64,000 nucleotides of DNA from an uncultured Bacilli bacterium. Lineage in GTDB: Bacteria > Bacillota_I > Bacilli_A > RF39 > UBA660. Position numbers and translations under genes: made by a program. The stretch spans positions 25,787 through 89,786 of the forward strand of contig CAJUKM010000001.1 of the NCBI GenBank assembly GCA_910587535.1, in the 5' to 3' direction. The notes under the pieces are model-generated. The model had not been told where the DNA came from. It saw nothing but the letters and a program-made list of their open reading frames with translations, and made no database searches. Shown in pieces: positions 8,315 through 17,670 of the stretch (position 1 is the stretch's first letter; each line of letters starts with the position of its first letter).

Positions 8315-9089
8315 CTCTTTCGATTACCTCCTTCGCCAAATTTAAATATGCTTCAGTCGCTCTACAATTTGGATCGTATTCACAGATAGGTACTCCGTGG
8401 CTAGGAGCTTCTACTAGTCTAATAAGTCTAGGTATTATAGTATTAAACGTCTTATCACCAAAGAATTTCCTTACTTGTTCGACGACTTCTAGACCGAGGT
8501 TAGTTCTCGAATCTAGCATGGTAAGTAATACTCCTTCGATAGTCAGCTCTGTGTTTAGTTTTGTTTGAGTTATTATGATGGTATTTAGTACTTGGGCAAC
8601 TCCCTCTAATGCATAGAATTCACATTGAATCGGAATTAGAACTGAATTACTTGCAACGAGTGCATTCATAGTGTTTAATCCGAGAGATGGAGGACAATCT
8701 ATTATTACGTAATCGAATGAAGAAGATACTTCACTAAGCGCATTTTTTAGCTGCGAATTTTTTTTAAACTCCGGATCGTTATATTCCATTTGGACGAGTT
8801 CGACGTCGAGACCTGCTAGATTCATCGTTGCAGGCAAGATAAAGAGTTTTGTAAATTTTGTCTTTATTATGGCGTCTTTTATGTCACATTTATTAGTGAG
8901 AACTTCATAGATACTATTTTTTATCGCTCCTTTATCTATACCGATTCCAGTAGATGCATTTCCCTGTGGATCTAAATCTATAAGCAAAGTCTTTTTGCCC
9001 ATCTTGCCTAAAGATGCGGCCAAGTTTATGCTCGTCGTTGTCTTCCCAACTCCACCTTTTTGATTAACTAAAGAAATAACTCTTGCCAC
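8304..9089 (-). CDS. parA: Chromosome partitioning ATPase ParA (Soj)
   Basis: 261 aa. It starts at GTG (MARVISLVNQKGGVGKTTTS) and carries the deviant Walker A KGGVGKTT with the signature lysine, switch 'DLDPQGNAS' and 'DYVIIDCPPSLG'. The partner parB overlaps by 11 bp. ParA acts on the nucleoid to separate ParB-bound origins and, in B. subtilis, modulates DnaA. The start is supported by AAGGTG upstream. Confidence 0.94.
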   Translation of the reverse strand: MARVISLVNQKGGVGKTTTSINLAASLGKMGKKTLLIDLDPQGNASTGIGIDKGAIKNSIYEVLTNKCDIKDAIIKTKFTKLFILPATMNLAGLDVELVQMEYNDPEFKKNSQLKNALSEVSSSFDYVIIDCPPSLGLNTMNALVASNSVLIPIQCEFYALEGVAQVLNTIIITQTKLNTELTIEGVLLTMLDSRTNLGLEVVEQVRKFFGDKTFNTIIPRLIRLVEAPSHGVPICEYDPNCRATEAYLNLAKEVIERDGN

Positions 9090-9228
9090 TTATACCACAC
9101 CTTCACTCTTGCTTTATTTCTAAACTATTTTAACATAAATGAAGTTTAAAGTAAAATCAAAGTTCGCTAAAATTGAGTAAGAATATGTCGGCTTTAGTTA
9201 GAAAGCATTATCATATCATTTGTACAAT

Positions 9229-9257
9229 AAAAAAGGAATATGGTCTATTCCATATCC
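9229..9257 (-). terminator. Intrinsic terminator of the tilS-ftsH operon
   Basis: Minus strand GGATATGG / CCATATTCC hairpin (9235-9257) with one bulge, followed by TTTTTTATT; it overlaps the ftsH stop codon. Confidence 0.75.
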
Positions 9258-11137
9258 TCTTTGATGTCCTCTTCTTTAGAGTTTTCATATTTTGAAAGTT
9301 TTCCAGTAGTTACTAATTCGTCAATCTCTTCTTTAGTGATCGTCTCATGTTCGATTAGAGTTTCACTGATAAGAGTAACTAATTCTTTATTGTCCTTAAT
9401 TATCTTTGTTGCATCTTTGTAACATGATTCGACGATTTTTCTAACTTCTGTATCGATTTCTAAGGCAACCTGATCAGAGAAGTTTTTAGCTTTATCGTAG
9501 TCTCTTCCTAGGAATACACTTCCCTGTTTTGATTCTAACTGAACAGGTCCTAAATCGCTCATTCCATATTCCGTTACCATCGCTCTTGCGATTTTTGTAG
9601 CACGGCTGAAGTCGTCTGATGCACCAGTACTTATTTCTCCGAACAATAACTCTTCACTTACTCGGCCACCTAACAATCCAGTTATTTGAGCAAGTAGTTC
9701 TTTTTTTGTTGCTAGATTCATGTGCTCATCTTTAGGAAGCATCATAGTATATCCGCCAGCCATTCCTCTAGGGATGATGGTTATTTTATGAACTTCTTGG
9801 GCATCTTTTAATTTAAGGCCGATTACAGCATGACCTGCTTCGTGTAAACTGACGAGACGTTTTTCTTTATCTGTTATCTTTCTATTAACTTTAGCTGGAC
9901 CCATGAGTACTCTATCCGTTGCTTCATCTATCTCGTCCATCGTAATGGCGTTTTTGTTTCTTCTAACTGTCAAAAGAGCTGCTTCGTTTAAAAGGTTTTC
10001 TAAATCTGCTCCACTAAAACCTGGAGTTCTCTTGGATAGATTTCTTAGGTTAACGGTTTTATCGAATTTTTTGTTCTTAGCATGTACGCCTAGAATTTCT
10101 TCTCGCTCATCAGCATCTGGGTAGTTTACTGTAACTTGGCGATCGAATCTTCCAGGTCTTAGTAATGCTGGATCCAATACATCAGGTCTGTTCGTAGCAG
10201 CGATGATGATGATTCCTTCGTTTGCTCCAAATCCGTCCATTTCAGTCAAGAGTTGATTCAAAGTCTGTTCTCTTTCGTCATGCCCTCCGCCTATTCCTGT
10301 TCCTCTTTGGCGTCCCACAGCATCTATTTCATCTATAAATATCAGACATGGAGCATTGTGTTTTGCTTCTTTAAACATATCTCTAACACGGCTTGCACCG
10401 ACACCGACGAAAAGTTCTACGAAGTCTGAACCGCTTATATAATAGAAAGGAACGTTAGCTTCACCTGCAACTGCCTTGGCAAGGAGCGTTTTACCTGTTC
10501 CTGGAGGTCCTACTAATAAAACTCCTTTAGGTATTCTTGCACCTAATTTTTGGAACTTTTTAGGATTTTTTAAGAAGTCTATGAGCTCCGCTACTTCCTC
10601 TTTTTCTTCTTTGAGACCCGCTACGTCAGAAAATCTAACTTTTCCTCCGTCAGCATTAAGTTTGGCAGTACTTCTTCCAAAATCCATGGATTTGTTGTTT
10701 CCGCTAGTGATCTTAGAGAATAAGTAAACTGTTGCAATTACGATAAATGCTAGTGGCAAAACGTTGATTGCAAATGCTAAAAGTGCACTGTTTCCTGGAT
10801 CTTTAGTAGTCTCTACTTTAAATTCCATAGAGTCGGCATAAGAAAGTATCTTCTCTAGTACGACTTCAGAGTATGGAACTTCTGCGACGAATTTCTCTGT
10901 TTTTTTGTAATCCTTAAGTGAACCGTCTATTACGTATATTCCCGATCCTGCTTTAGGAGTTATCTTTATTTCTTCGACTTTTCCATCGGATACTTCTTCG
11001 ATGAATTTATCATATGAAAGTTTATGAACTTCATAGCGCGATACACTGTAATAATATACAGCTCCTATCATCACTAAAAGTAATATTCCATACATCGTCA
11101 AAGATTTAACTGTATTATTTGAATTATTTTTCTTCAT
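9245..11137 (-). CDS. ftsH: ATP-dependent zinc metalloprotease FtsH
   Basis: 630 aa. A short cytoplasmic N-terminus, membrane helix (about 14-32), extracytoplasmic domain, second helix (about 120-140), AAA+ module with Walker A GPPGTGKT (210-217) and Walker [11 protein letters not shown], then an M41 protease with zinc motif HEAGH (about 430). It degrades membrane and regulatory proteins. Its start overlaps tilS by 4 bp. hprT, which separates these genes in B. subtilis, is absent here. Confidence 0.97.
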   Translation of the reverse strand: MKKNNSNNTVKSLTMYGILLLVMIGAVYYYSVSRYEVHKLSYDKFIEEVSDGKVEEIKITPKAGSGIYVIDGSLKDYKKTEKFVAEVPYSEVVLEKILSYADSMEFKVETTKDPGNSALLAFAINVLPLAFIVIATVYLFSKITSGNNKSMDFGRSTAKLNADGGKVRFSDVAGLKEEKEEVAELIDFLKNPKKFQKLGARIPKGVLLVGPPGTGKTLLAKAVAGEANVPFYYISGSDFVELFVGVGASRVRDMFKEAKHNAPCLIFIDEIDAVGRQRGTGIGGGHDEREQTLNQLLTEMDGFGANEGIIIIAATNRPDVLDPALLRPGRFDRQVTVNYPDADEREEILGVHAKNKKFDKTVNLRNLSKRTPGFSGADLENLLNEAALLTVRRNKNAITMDEIDEATDRVLMGPAKVNRKITDKEKRLVSLHEAGHAVIGLKLKDAQEVHKITIIPRGMAGGYTMMLPKDEHMNLATKKELLAQITGLLGGRVSEELLFGEISTGASDDFSRATKIARAMVTEYGMSDLGPVQLESKQGSVFLGRDYDKAKNFSDQVALEIDTEVRKIVESCYKDATKIIKDNKELVTLISETLIEHETITKEEIDELVTTGKLSKYENSKEEDIKEDME

Positions 11138-12471
11138 TCATTTTTTCCTTTCTTTTTCGTGTACTTAAGTATTATATCATACTTTTGGTTTTTTTCATTA
11201 TCAAATTTGCTCTTTCGTAAACCTGGAATCCAAACTATTTTTCCTTCTTTATCTACAACTAACGGGTAGGTATCTCGAAGAGATGATGGAATCTTTTCGT
11301 CGATAAATATCTCTTTTATCTTTTTAGTTCCAGCCATATTTTTAATTGATATTCTATCTCCCTTTTGTCTCGTTCTAATATATAATGGTAAACTTAAGGT
11401 TTCGCTATTCAGCCTAGTCGTAAAATTCGAGTTATCACTAGACTCTTTTATAATTTCTATCGTGTCTCCATTCGGTAGTTTTGTAAGGGTCTCAAGCTCT
11501 ATGATAAAACCACTTTTTTCTTTGTCGATTTCTTTAAAATATAGTTCATCATATTCACGTATTACCTGCAAGTTTTGTGGCAGACTTAACCTAAAGTTCT
11601 TTTCTTTATCTAGCATCTCTAATATTTTTATGGCGTAATTTTTATTAAAATTATCTATCTCATCTCGGTAAATATTTTTTAAAACGTATTCAAGTTCCTT
11701 CTTTTGTATTACCCTATTTTCTTGAGAAAAGGCTCGCAGATCGATCTTTCCATTTTTATAATTTCTATCTAGGGCATCATCTACTAATTTACTCAATAAG
11801 TTCTCTACTTCTTCTATTTCCTCACTGAATTCTAAGAAATTTTTATTGACACGAGCGTTTTCTTTTTTTAGAAAAGGCAATATATGATGTCTATATCTAT
11901 TTCTTGTATATTTATCCTCCATATTAGTTTTATCTAAGACAAAAGGAATTTTATTCTTTTTTAGATAATCTGCAATGTCTTCTTTAGTATAAAAAATTAG
12001 AGGTTTAATATATATATATCCATCTTCTTCGTAGTATTTAGAGAATCCTCTATATCCATAAAACGAAGAGCCCCGTGTGAGACGCATCAAGATGGTTTCG
12101 ACTAAATCGTCACCGTGGTGAGCTGTAGATATATATCGTGTGTTATATTTTTTTGCTAATTCTTTATAAAAGTCGTATCTTTTATTTCTATAATATGATT
12201 CATTAGCTCGTTTTATCTTTTTAAGTTCAACATATTCAAAAGGAATATCGCGATCATTACAGTAGCTTTGTAAAAATTCTCTCTCGCTTTTACTTTCTTT
12301 TCTGATGTTATGATCGACATGTGCACATATCACTTTGTATCCGTTTTTAGTGAGTATATATAGAAGGCACATAGAATCTGGTCCACCAGAACAGCCGACT
12401 ATGATATAGTCGTTTGAAATATTTAAAGTCGAAATGTAATCTATACTTTCTTTCATACTCTTCCTCTTCAA
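11134..12471 (-). CDS. tilS: tRNA(Ile)-lysidine synthetase
   Basis: 445 aa. The PP-loop GCSGGPDSM near residue 27 binds ATP, with 'AHVDHNIRKESKSERE' and 'STAHHGDDLVETILMRL' typical of TilS, and a C-terminal substrate domain ('LYIRTRQKGDRI ... KKIKEIFIDEKIP'). It converts C34 of tRNA-Ile(CAU) to lysidine so that AUA is read as Ile, and is essential in most bacteria. Overlap with ftsH indicates one operon. Confidence 0.95.
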   Translation of the reverse strand: MKRKSMKESIDYISTLNISNDYIIVGCSGGPDSMCLLYILTKNGYKVICAHVDHNIRKESKSEREFLQSYCNDRDIPFEYVELKKIKRANESYYRNKRYDFYKELAKKYNTRYISTAHHGDDLVETILMRLTRGSSFYGYRGFSKYYEEDGYIYIKPLIFYTKEDIADYLKKNKIPFVLDKTNMEDKYTRNRYRHHILPFLKKENARVNKNFLEFSEEIEEVENLLSKLVDDALDRNYKNGKIDLRAFSQENRVIQKKELEYVLKNIYRDEIDNFNKNYAIKILEMLDKEKNFRLSLPQNLQVIREYDELYFKEIDKEKSGFIIELETLTKLPNGDTIEIIKESSDNSNFTTRLNSETLSLPLYIRTRQKGDRISIKNMAGTKKIKEIFIDEKIPSSLRDTYPLVVDKEGKIVWIPGLRKSKFDNEKNQKYDIILKYTKKKGKNE

Positions 12472-12512
12472 AGTGTATTCTACTTGATAGAATTATTTTT
12501 TTCAACTAATAT

Positions 12513-12540
12513 AAAAAAAGAACTAGTTTATAGTCCTTTA
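12513..12540 (-). terminator. Intrinsic terminator after the LRR-protein gene
   Basis: Minus strand hairpin AAAGGACTA / TAGTTCTTT (loop TAAAC) running into seven T residues, just after the stop at 12544. Confidence 0.75.
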
Positions 12541-12543
12541 AAG

Positions 12544-15177
12544 TTACTTTTTAAATACGTATTTTTTCTTGTCTTTTTCTTCAGACAATGTTCTTGCGAC
12601 CGAATATTTTACTTGCTCTATTTCTTTTAAGATATAAATCATTATGCGAGTTTCTTCGTCTAAGTTTTGCCAGTTATTCGGTGTCGGCAAACCGGAGTTT
12701 TCTGGAATTGCACTTAGAGGGTCCTTTTCTTCTAGTGCATTCAACCATTTATTTAGGATGCCTGTAATTACTTGGGCAATTTCAGCGTTTCTTTGATCAT
12801 GCATGTTATTATCTGTTATAATACCACTTATCTCTTTTATACTGACCGCTATAGGATTTAATTCATTATCTTCACTTTCTTCTCCTTTATATATAAGAAG
12901 ACCATTTTTAATAAAGTGAACTAATTTTTCTCTTCTAATCTGTCTGAAATCTAACTTGGACATATCGTCTAAGATTTTCATGAGTTTTTTTCTAATCATG
13001 AGCTCTTGATCTAAGGGTGAAAAATTCGCCGTTAAGTAATCGATACTGTTACTAAGTGCGTCAATTCGAGCTAAAAATCTTTTTTTATTTTTGATGTCGA
13101 GAAGAAAACTTATTTCATCTTTTATCATGCTTATAAGAACGGATAGCTGACTTAATCTTTTTCCTTCTAAATCTAAAATCAATTCTTCAGTACGTACTGC
13201 TCTTATAAATAACTCTTCCATTTTTCTTTCAAATTCATTTAAGTAATCTTTCTCTAAAATCTTTCCAGTTTGAGAAAGATCTATTACATTTTCGGATAGC
13301 CCTTTTTTAGCTTCTTGTAATGCATCTATTACGTCATTTTGGAAAAATTTCTTAGTATATTTTTCTGCGATAAAACAGATATACCGAATTTTATCTTCTA
13401 AAGTCTCTGTAGATAAAGGTCGTTCTGAATGATATATGTCTATATTTGGAAGATCAATAAGTTTTTTCATGTCGCTGTTATAATTAATTTTTGTCAAAAT
13501 AGTTTCAAGGTTTGCTAGGAGTGCTGCTCTAATTGCCTTAGGATTATCTAAAGCTAGAGACAATTCAATTTCTGGATTCAAGTATCCTAAAAGTGAAACG
13601 TTTTTTGTATTTAGACTTTTGTTATATTCATCAATCATCGCTGTAACCATATCCCTTATTATTTCAGCTTCCTGAATTGATAGTGCGTTTAAACTTCTAT
13701 TTATTCTTGCAATTAATATGTTTATATCTTTGTCATCTATTGATGCAATATCTTTGCCATTTACTGAGATTATTTTTTTATCTTCTTCTGATATACATTC
13801 TACTTTTATTTTTTTCCTTTCCCATTTTTTTGACGCAAATTCCATTTGCAACCTTTTGCGCCAGCTGATGTCTGCTCCAATAAAAGTTATTTTTCTGAGC
13901 CAATAATTTCTGTGTTCGACAACAAGCTCATATAATTTCATATACTGATTAGTATCGTTTATGATTATTATTTCATATGCCTCAGCCAATAATTCTATTA
14001 AGCCTCTTTTCTCTGAAACGTTGTCAATTATGCTGTCACTTAAAATTAATCTTCCAATAGAGTTGCCTATATCGCCAATGCTAGTTAAAGACTTAGGTAT
14101 CGATAATTCTTTCAAACTACACCAATAGATAGCATCATCACCCATTGTTTTTAGGGAGTTTGGTAAATCTAGAACTTTGATTTGATTGTAAGAAAGAGCA
14201 TCATTTCCTATAATTTGTAACGTATTGGGCAGTACAATCTCGCCTATATATTTTTCTTTTAGAGCATATGGAGCTATTTCGATGACTCCATCAGGGATAA
14301 CTACTACTTTTTCATGTGTATATTGAATATCGTAATGATATGGAAGATCTTTTACGGGAGTTCTATATTCTTGACCAAAATTTCGTCGACTTCCATATAA
14401 TACACCTTTATAAATTATCCAAGTTTCATCGTTGATTGTTAAAGGATCATCTGATTTTTCATCTTCTTGTTCTTTTCCATTTATTAAAGTTATATCTGGA
14501 AATAAGTTCTTGACTCTATCGAATTCTTCATCAGAGAGTGGAGTTCCTGTTATACGAATTTTCTTTAATAGTGGCAAGCCTAACGTCGAGATATATTCCA
14601 AATTTTCGATTCCATTTTTTCCGTTACGTCTTAAAGTTAGTTCTGTGATTTCAGTACCATACTTGTTTCTAAAATATTCCACGTGAGAATTTTCATCACT
14701 GATACTCAACTTAGAAATTGAACACTCTGCAAAAGCATTTTCTCCTATAAAGGCAACACTATCTGGAATCGATAGTTCTTTTAATTCTGGACAACCATAA
14801 AAAGCATTATTCTCTATTCTTTTTAAACCTTCGGCGAAGATTACTTCTTTAATACGTTCTTGATTTCTAAATACACCTTCATCTATTATTTCTACAGATG
14901 GTGGAAATATTATTGTCATTTTTGTTGATTCAGAGTTTAACGGACTTATAGATACATATAAATCTGAAATCCTTCTGATTTCATTTGGTATAATAATTAT
15001 TTGCATTTCATTTCTTTTTATGATTTCTACATTATAGACTTCTATATCTACACCGGATATATTTTCATCTGGATCAGGTGTCGGATAGCCATGAATATTA
15101 AAAAAATCTCTTGTCACACTTTGACATTCATTTGGTTCTATAATCTCATCATTTTCATCGTCAGTTTCTACAAACAT
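12544..15177 (-). CDS. Large BspA-type leucine-rich-repeat protein with helical C-terminus, function unknown
   Basis: 877 aa without signal peptide or membrane segment, so probably cytoplasmic. Two blocks of LRR_5/BspA-type repeats are visible: about 90-180 ('EIIDEGVFRNQERIKEVIFAEG', 'RIENNAFYGCPELKELSIPD') and about 290-375 ('EIAPYALKEKYIGEIVLPN', 'KTMGDDAIYWCSLKELSIPK'). The C-terminal half (about 480-877) is charged and mostly helical with no recognised domain. It has its own consensus promoter and terminator, so it is a single-gene unit. BspA repeats usually occur on exported surface proteins; absence of a signal here is unusual. Specific function unknown. Confidence 0.75.
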   Translation of the reverse strand: MFVETDDENDEIIEPNECQSVTRDFFNIHGYPTPDPDENISGVDIEVYNVEIIKRNEMQIIIIPNEIRRISDLYVSISPLNSESTKMTIIFPPSVEIIDEGVFRNQERIKEVIFAEGLKRIENNAFYGCPELKELSIPDSVAFIGENAFAECSISKLSISDENSHVEYFRNKYGTEITELTLRRNGKNGIENLEYISTLGLPLLKKIRITGTPLSDEEFDRVKNLFPDITLINGKEQEDEKSDDPLTINDETWIIYKGVLYGSRRNFGQEYRTPVKDLPYHYDIQYTHEKVVVIPDGVIEIAPYALKEKYIGEIVLPNTLQIIGNDALSYNQIKVLDLPNSLKTMGDDAIYWCSLKELSIPKSLTSIGDIGNSIGRLILSDSIIDNVSEKRGLIELLAEAYEIIIINDTNQYMKLYELVVEHRNYWLRKITFIGADISWRKRLQMEFASKKWERKKIKVECISEEDKKIISVNGKDIASIDDKDINILIARINRSLNALSIQEAEIIRDMVTAMIDEYNKSLNTKNVSLLGYLNPEIELSLALDNPKAIRAALLANLETILTKINYNSDMKKLIDLPNIDIYHSERPLSTETLEDKIRYICFIAEKYTKKFFQNDVIDALQEAKKGLSENVIDLSQTGKILEKDYLNEFERKMEELFIRAVRTEELILDLEGKRLSQLSVLISMIKDEISFLLDIKNKKRFLARIDALSNSIDYLTANFSPLDQELMIRKKLMKILDDMSKLDFRQIRREKLVHFIKNGLLIYKGEESEDNELNPIAVSIKEISGIITDNNMHDQRNAEIAQVITGILNKWLNALEEKDPLSAIPENSGLPTPNNWQNLDEETRIMIYILKEIEQVKYSVARTLSEEKDKKKYVFKK

Positions 15178-15204
15178 ATTTAGTACTCCCCTTTTTTGAG
15201 GGTT

Positions 15205-15232
15205 ATTATACTACGTTTGAGAATTTTGTCAA
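15205..15232 (-). promoter_or_regulatory. Consensus promoter of the LRR-protein gene
   Basis: Minus strand -35 TTGACA (15227-15232), 16-bp spacer, -10 TATAAT (15205-15210), about 28 bp before the start codon; GGGGAG ribosome site follows. Confidence 0.82.
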
Positions 15233-15251
15233 TATTTTATAAGCTGGCATA

Positions 15252-15276
15252 CAAAAAGTTCGCATTTTGCGAACTT
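15252..15276 (-). terminator. Intrinsic terminator of the AIPR-like gene
   Basis: Perfect 8-bp stem AAGTTCGC / GCGAACTT with a 5-nt loop (15256-15276), followed on the minus strand by TTTTTG. It lies 55 bp past the stop of the AIPR-like gene. Confidence 0.7.
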
Positions 15277-15331
15277 ATTTTATCTATCTTAATGTATTTG
15301 TATTGAGTTACTTTAAAAGGTATTTTTTATT

Positions 15332-16510
15332 TTATAAATAAGCAAATATATAGACTTCTTTAAATAGGTTACTCCATAGATTCGAGTTTTTTCCTAATAT
15401 TTCAGGGTTTTCTGTTTTTTCATCTAATATTATTGTCGATAGTTTACCCGCTAAAACATCCCATGTTTCAAACGGATCTTTAATCCACTCATACGTCCCA
15501 TCATCGTTTACTTTAATTAGAGCTCGGAAAGACGCGAGTAACGGATAGATTATGCCTTTTGGGACGATATATTTTATATCACTCAAAGTAAACTCAGTTT
15601 TTCCAACTATATTATCTCCATCATATTTTGCATATTTTCTAGTTCCGTATCTCTTACCATTACTATTCGAAACAGCTGCAAAATCTTTCTCTATTTTATC
15701 GTACATCGCAAAAATGTCTTTTATCAACGGTTTCATGTTATATATCATCTGATTTCTTTCTTCAACAGACATGTTTAAAAACTTTCTTAATGTCGTCTCT
15801 TTTCCAGTATAACATTGTACTGGTTGAACCTCAGATAGCGTCCCAAATGACGTTTTTAAAGGGTACAAATTTTGGCTGAACATGATTAATACAGATAAGA
15901 CTTCTCTGACATCGATCGGTATTATATTTGGAACATTGTAATGTTCGTTCATCTTATATGCAATTCTGTTAGAAAATTCACAGTCTGCAAATGCCTCTTT
16001 TAAAATAGCAAAATTATTTTCTAACTCTGCTATAGACTTTAAATCGACCTGAACTGATGTGTTTCTCGCTGCAGCTAATTCTACTGGAGATTCTAATCCA
16101 GTAAAGAGTTCAACAAAAACGTATCTTTCATCTTGTAAAACATTGCTAGCTTGTGCATCTAATATCGCTCTTAGTGTATGCCCTCCATCAATATTACCGT
16201 GGATTTCAGGATCTTCCATTTCTATAGTTAAAATCCCATTTGAATTGTCGAAAGAAACTTCCTTAACTGATAGTACAATCCCCCTGTTCAGTTCATGAAA
16301 GTTGCTATTTTCTTTCAGACTATCTTTTATTTTGCTTGCTACATTTGTCGTCATTTTTTGTTCTCTCGGATTTGTAGCCATCCAATCGTCAAATTCTAGT
16401 GGGATACTGTTTGCTTGTACGTAGCAAACATATTTAGTCTTCCCATCTTTCCCCAATACGGGATCTTCCATCTTTTTAAAAGATTTGGCTTTTAATTCGA
16501 ATTTTTCCAT
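15332..16510 (-). CDS. AIPR-like protein (abortive-infection/phage-resistance family), probable defence gene
   Basis: 392 aa, soluble. The conserved core is NRGIVLSVKEV (75-85), then a beta-rich stretch and HGNIDGGHTLRAI (104-116), resembling the AIPR family 'N-GI-I' plus 'I-(V/I)-(N/D)-G-x-(Q/H)-T' pattern and, more loosely, DGQHR/DndB proteins. No nuclease motif was recognised. It is a lone gene with its own strong promoter and a structured leader ending in a terminator-like hairpin, and lies near a miniature IS30-derived element, all consistent with an acquired defence gene. The family call is by motif only. Confidence 0.6.
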   Translation of the reverse strand: MEKFELKAKSFKKMEDPVLGKDGKTKYVCYVQANSIPLEFDDWMATNPREQKMTTNVASKIKDSLKENSNFHELNRGIVLSVKEVSFDNSNGILTIEMEDPEIHGNIDGGHTLRAILDAQASNVLQDERYVFVELFTGLESPVELAAARNTSVQVDLKSIAELENNFAILKEAFADCEFSNRIAYKMNEHYNVPNIIPIDVREVLSVLIMFSQNLYPLKTSFGTLSEVQPVQCYTGKETTLRKFLNMSVEERNQMIYNMKPLIKDIFAMYDKIEKDFAAVSNSNGKRYGTRKYAKYDGDNIVGKTEFTLSDIKYIVPKGIIYPLLASFRALIKVNDDGTYEWIKDPFETWDVLAGKLSTIILDEKTENPEILGKNSNLWSNLFKEVYIFAYL

Positions 16511-16529
16511 TCATTCTTCCTCCTTTTAA

Positions 16530-16664
16530 TAAAAAAATTCTGAAACCAGAAGGATACAGAATGTTAAAAACTAAAACATAAATCTCATATTATTCTTTAA
16601 GTCTTTTAGTTCCACATCTTAATCGATACTGGATAGTTAAATAGGATACATTACCTACAACTAT
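16530..16664 (-). promoter_or_regulatory. Structured leader with terminator-like hairpin before the AIPR-like gene
   Basis: From the predicted start near 16664 the minus-strand RNA contains an 8-nt direct repeat TGTATCCT (at 16643-16650 and 16551-16558), an 8-bp inverted repeat AACTAAAA/TTTTAGTT (16604-16611 with 16569-16576), then two TTCTG copies that can compete for one CAGAA, directly followed by seven T residues (about 16531-16562). The ribosome site AGGAGGAAG follows at once. This is the layout of an attenuator, or of an RNA placed before a toxin gene. Confidence 0.5.
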
Positions 16665-16670
16665 AAGCGT

Positions 16671-16699
16671 ATTTTATCATCATGATTGCTCTATGTCAA
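16671..16699 (-). promoter_or_regulatory. Strong promoter of the AIPR-like gene
   Basis: Minus strand -35 TTGACA (16694-16699), 17-bp spacer, -10 TAAAAT (16671-16676). It starts a leader of about 150 nt. Confidence 0.75.
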
Positions 16700-16802
16700 T
16701 AGTACGAGGTTTTTTATATCGTCTTTTTAAAACATGTATTTTAAAATATGAAGTGCACAGAAGATGAGCACTAAGATTTGTAAATGATATAATATCTACC
16801 AA

Positions 16803-16934
16803 GCAATTTATTTGTCATAAAAAGGGAGGTATTATAAATGGCAAATTATTGTCATCTATCATATGAGGATAGAAAAAATAAAAAAGATATTTATAACTCC
16901 CAATTATAAATATCAGTTTTGACAAATAAATTGC
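16803..16934 (+). mobile_element. IS30-family-derived miniature inverted-repeat element (deletion remnant)
   Basis: A 132-bp unit is bounded by perfect 15-bp inverted repeats GCAATTTATTTGTCA (16803-16817) and its complement (16920-16934). Inside, a GGGAGG ribosome site and an ATG at 16838 open a 23-codon frame starting MANYCHLSYEDRKN, which matches the usual start of IS30-family transposases, then stops after an internal deletion. It is therefore a non-autonomous relic. Terminal coordinates may extend by 1-2 bp; no clear target duplication was identified. Confidence 0.6.
16838..16909 (+). pseudogene. Remnant of IS30-family transposase N-terminus
   Basis: 23 codons only (MANYCHLSYEDRKN... to a TAA at 16907), with a good ribosome site GGGAGG 8-9 bp upstream. 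Full IS30 transposases are about 300-350 aa; everything after the first helix of the N-terminal domain is missing. Confidence 0.55.
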
Positions 16935-17190
16935 CTATTCAATTATAAAATATTCAATGTAGCGATTGTGCACTTAGTTTTAAAGTATGTACGATTTCTA
17001 CACTTTTTGTCGTGGAACAGGTTTCCTTTGACACCTAATAATATACCATAGTTTTCATTTTTTTCAATTTTTTCTTAATCTATTCACTACTTTTTCCTTA
17101 TAAAAAGTGCATTTCCTTTTAAAAATACACTTTTTTTATCCAACTGCACTTATTTGTGCAATTTAGATTGATTCAACGTCTTTTTAAAAC
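16935..17190. other. Gene-free stretch between the IS30 remnant and rpsI
   Basis: A+T-rich sequence with pyrimidine-rich runs on the plus strand. No open reading frame with a ribosome site, no tRNA-like fold and no clear repeat were seen. Confidence 0.5.
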
Positions 17191-17192
17191 AC

Positions 17193-17226
17193 AAAAAAAC
17201 TTATAAACGGTAAGTCTATAAGTTTT
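17193..17226 (-). terminator. Intrinsic terminator of rplM-rpsI
   Basis: Stem AAAACTTATA / TATAAGTTTT (17196-17226) around an 11-nt loop, with a T run on the minus strand, 17 bp after the rpsI stop. Confidence 0.75.
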
Positions 17227-17242
17227 GTGATAAAAGTCTTTA

Positions 17243-17659
17243 TTATCTCTTTGAGAATTGTGGAGCTCTACGAGCTTTTTTAAGACCTGGTTTCTTACGT
17301 TCTTTAATTCTAGAATCTCTAGTAGTAAATCCTTCGGTCTTAAGTATTTTACGATAAGAATCTTCTCTAGTTTGGTCAGTTTCTGAATCGTATTTTAATA
17401 AGCATCTAGTAATACCCAATCTGATAGCTCCAGTTTGTCCTGAGAAACCTCCGCCTTTTACGGTAATTTCGATATCAAATGTATTTTCGTTATTTGTAAG
17501 TACTAGAGGTTGTTTTAAATCCATAACTAGAGTAGCAAATGGCATATACTCGTTTACGTCTTTACCGTTTACAACTATTTTACCAGAGCCAGAAGTCATT
17601 CTAACTTGTGCTATAGATCTCTTTCTACGACCTGTTGCTGTTATAACTTTCTTTTCCAT
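17243..17659 (-). CDS. rpsI: 30S ribosomal protein S9
   Basis: 138 aa; [20 protein letters not shown] at the N-terminus, '[20 protein letters not shown]' in the middle and the basic tail ending RRAPQFSKR, whose last Arg contacts P-site tRNA. It follows rplM by 11 bp, the universal rplM-rpsI pair. Confidence 0.97.
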   Translation of the reverse strand: MEKKVITATGRRKRSIAQVRMTSGSGKIVVNGKDVNEYMPFATLVMDLKQPLVLTNNENTFDIEITVKGGGFSGQTGAIRLGITRCLLKYDSETDQTREDSYRKILKTEGFTTRDSRIKERKKPGLKKARRAPQFSKR

Positions 17660-17670
17660 GTATTTCCCTC

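Noticed and set aside
16511..17242. tRNA or rRNA gene in the gap before rpsI
   Set aside because: No cloverleaf, TTCGA arm or rRNA motif was found; the gap holds the leader RNA and the IS30 remnant.
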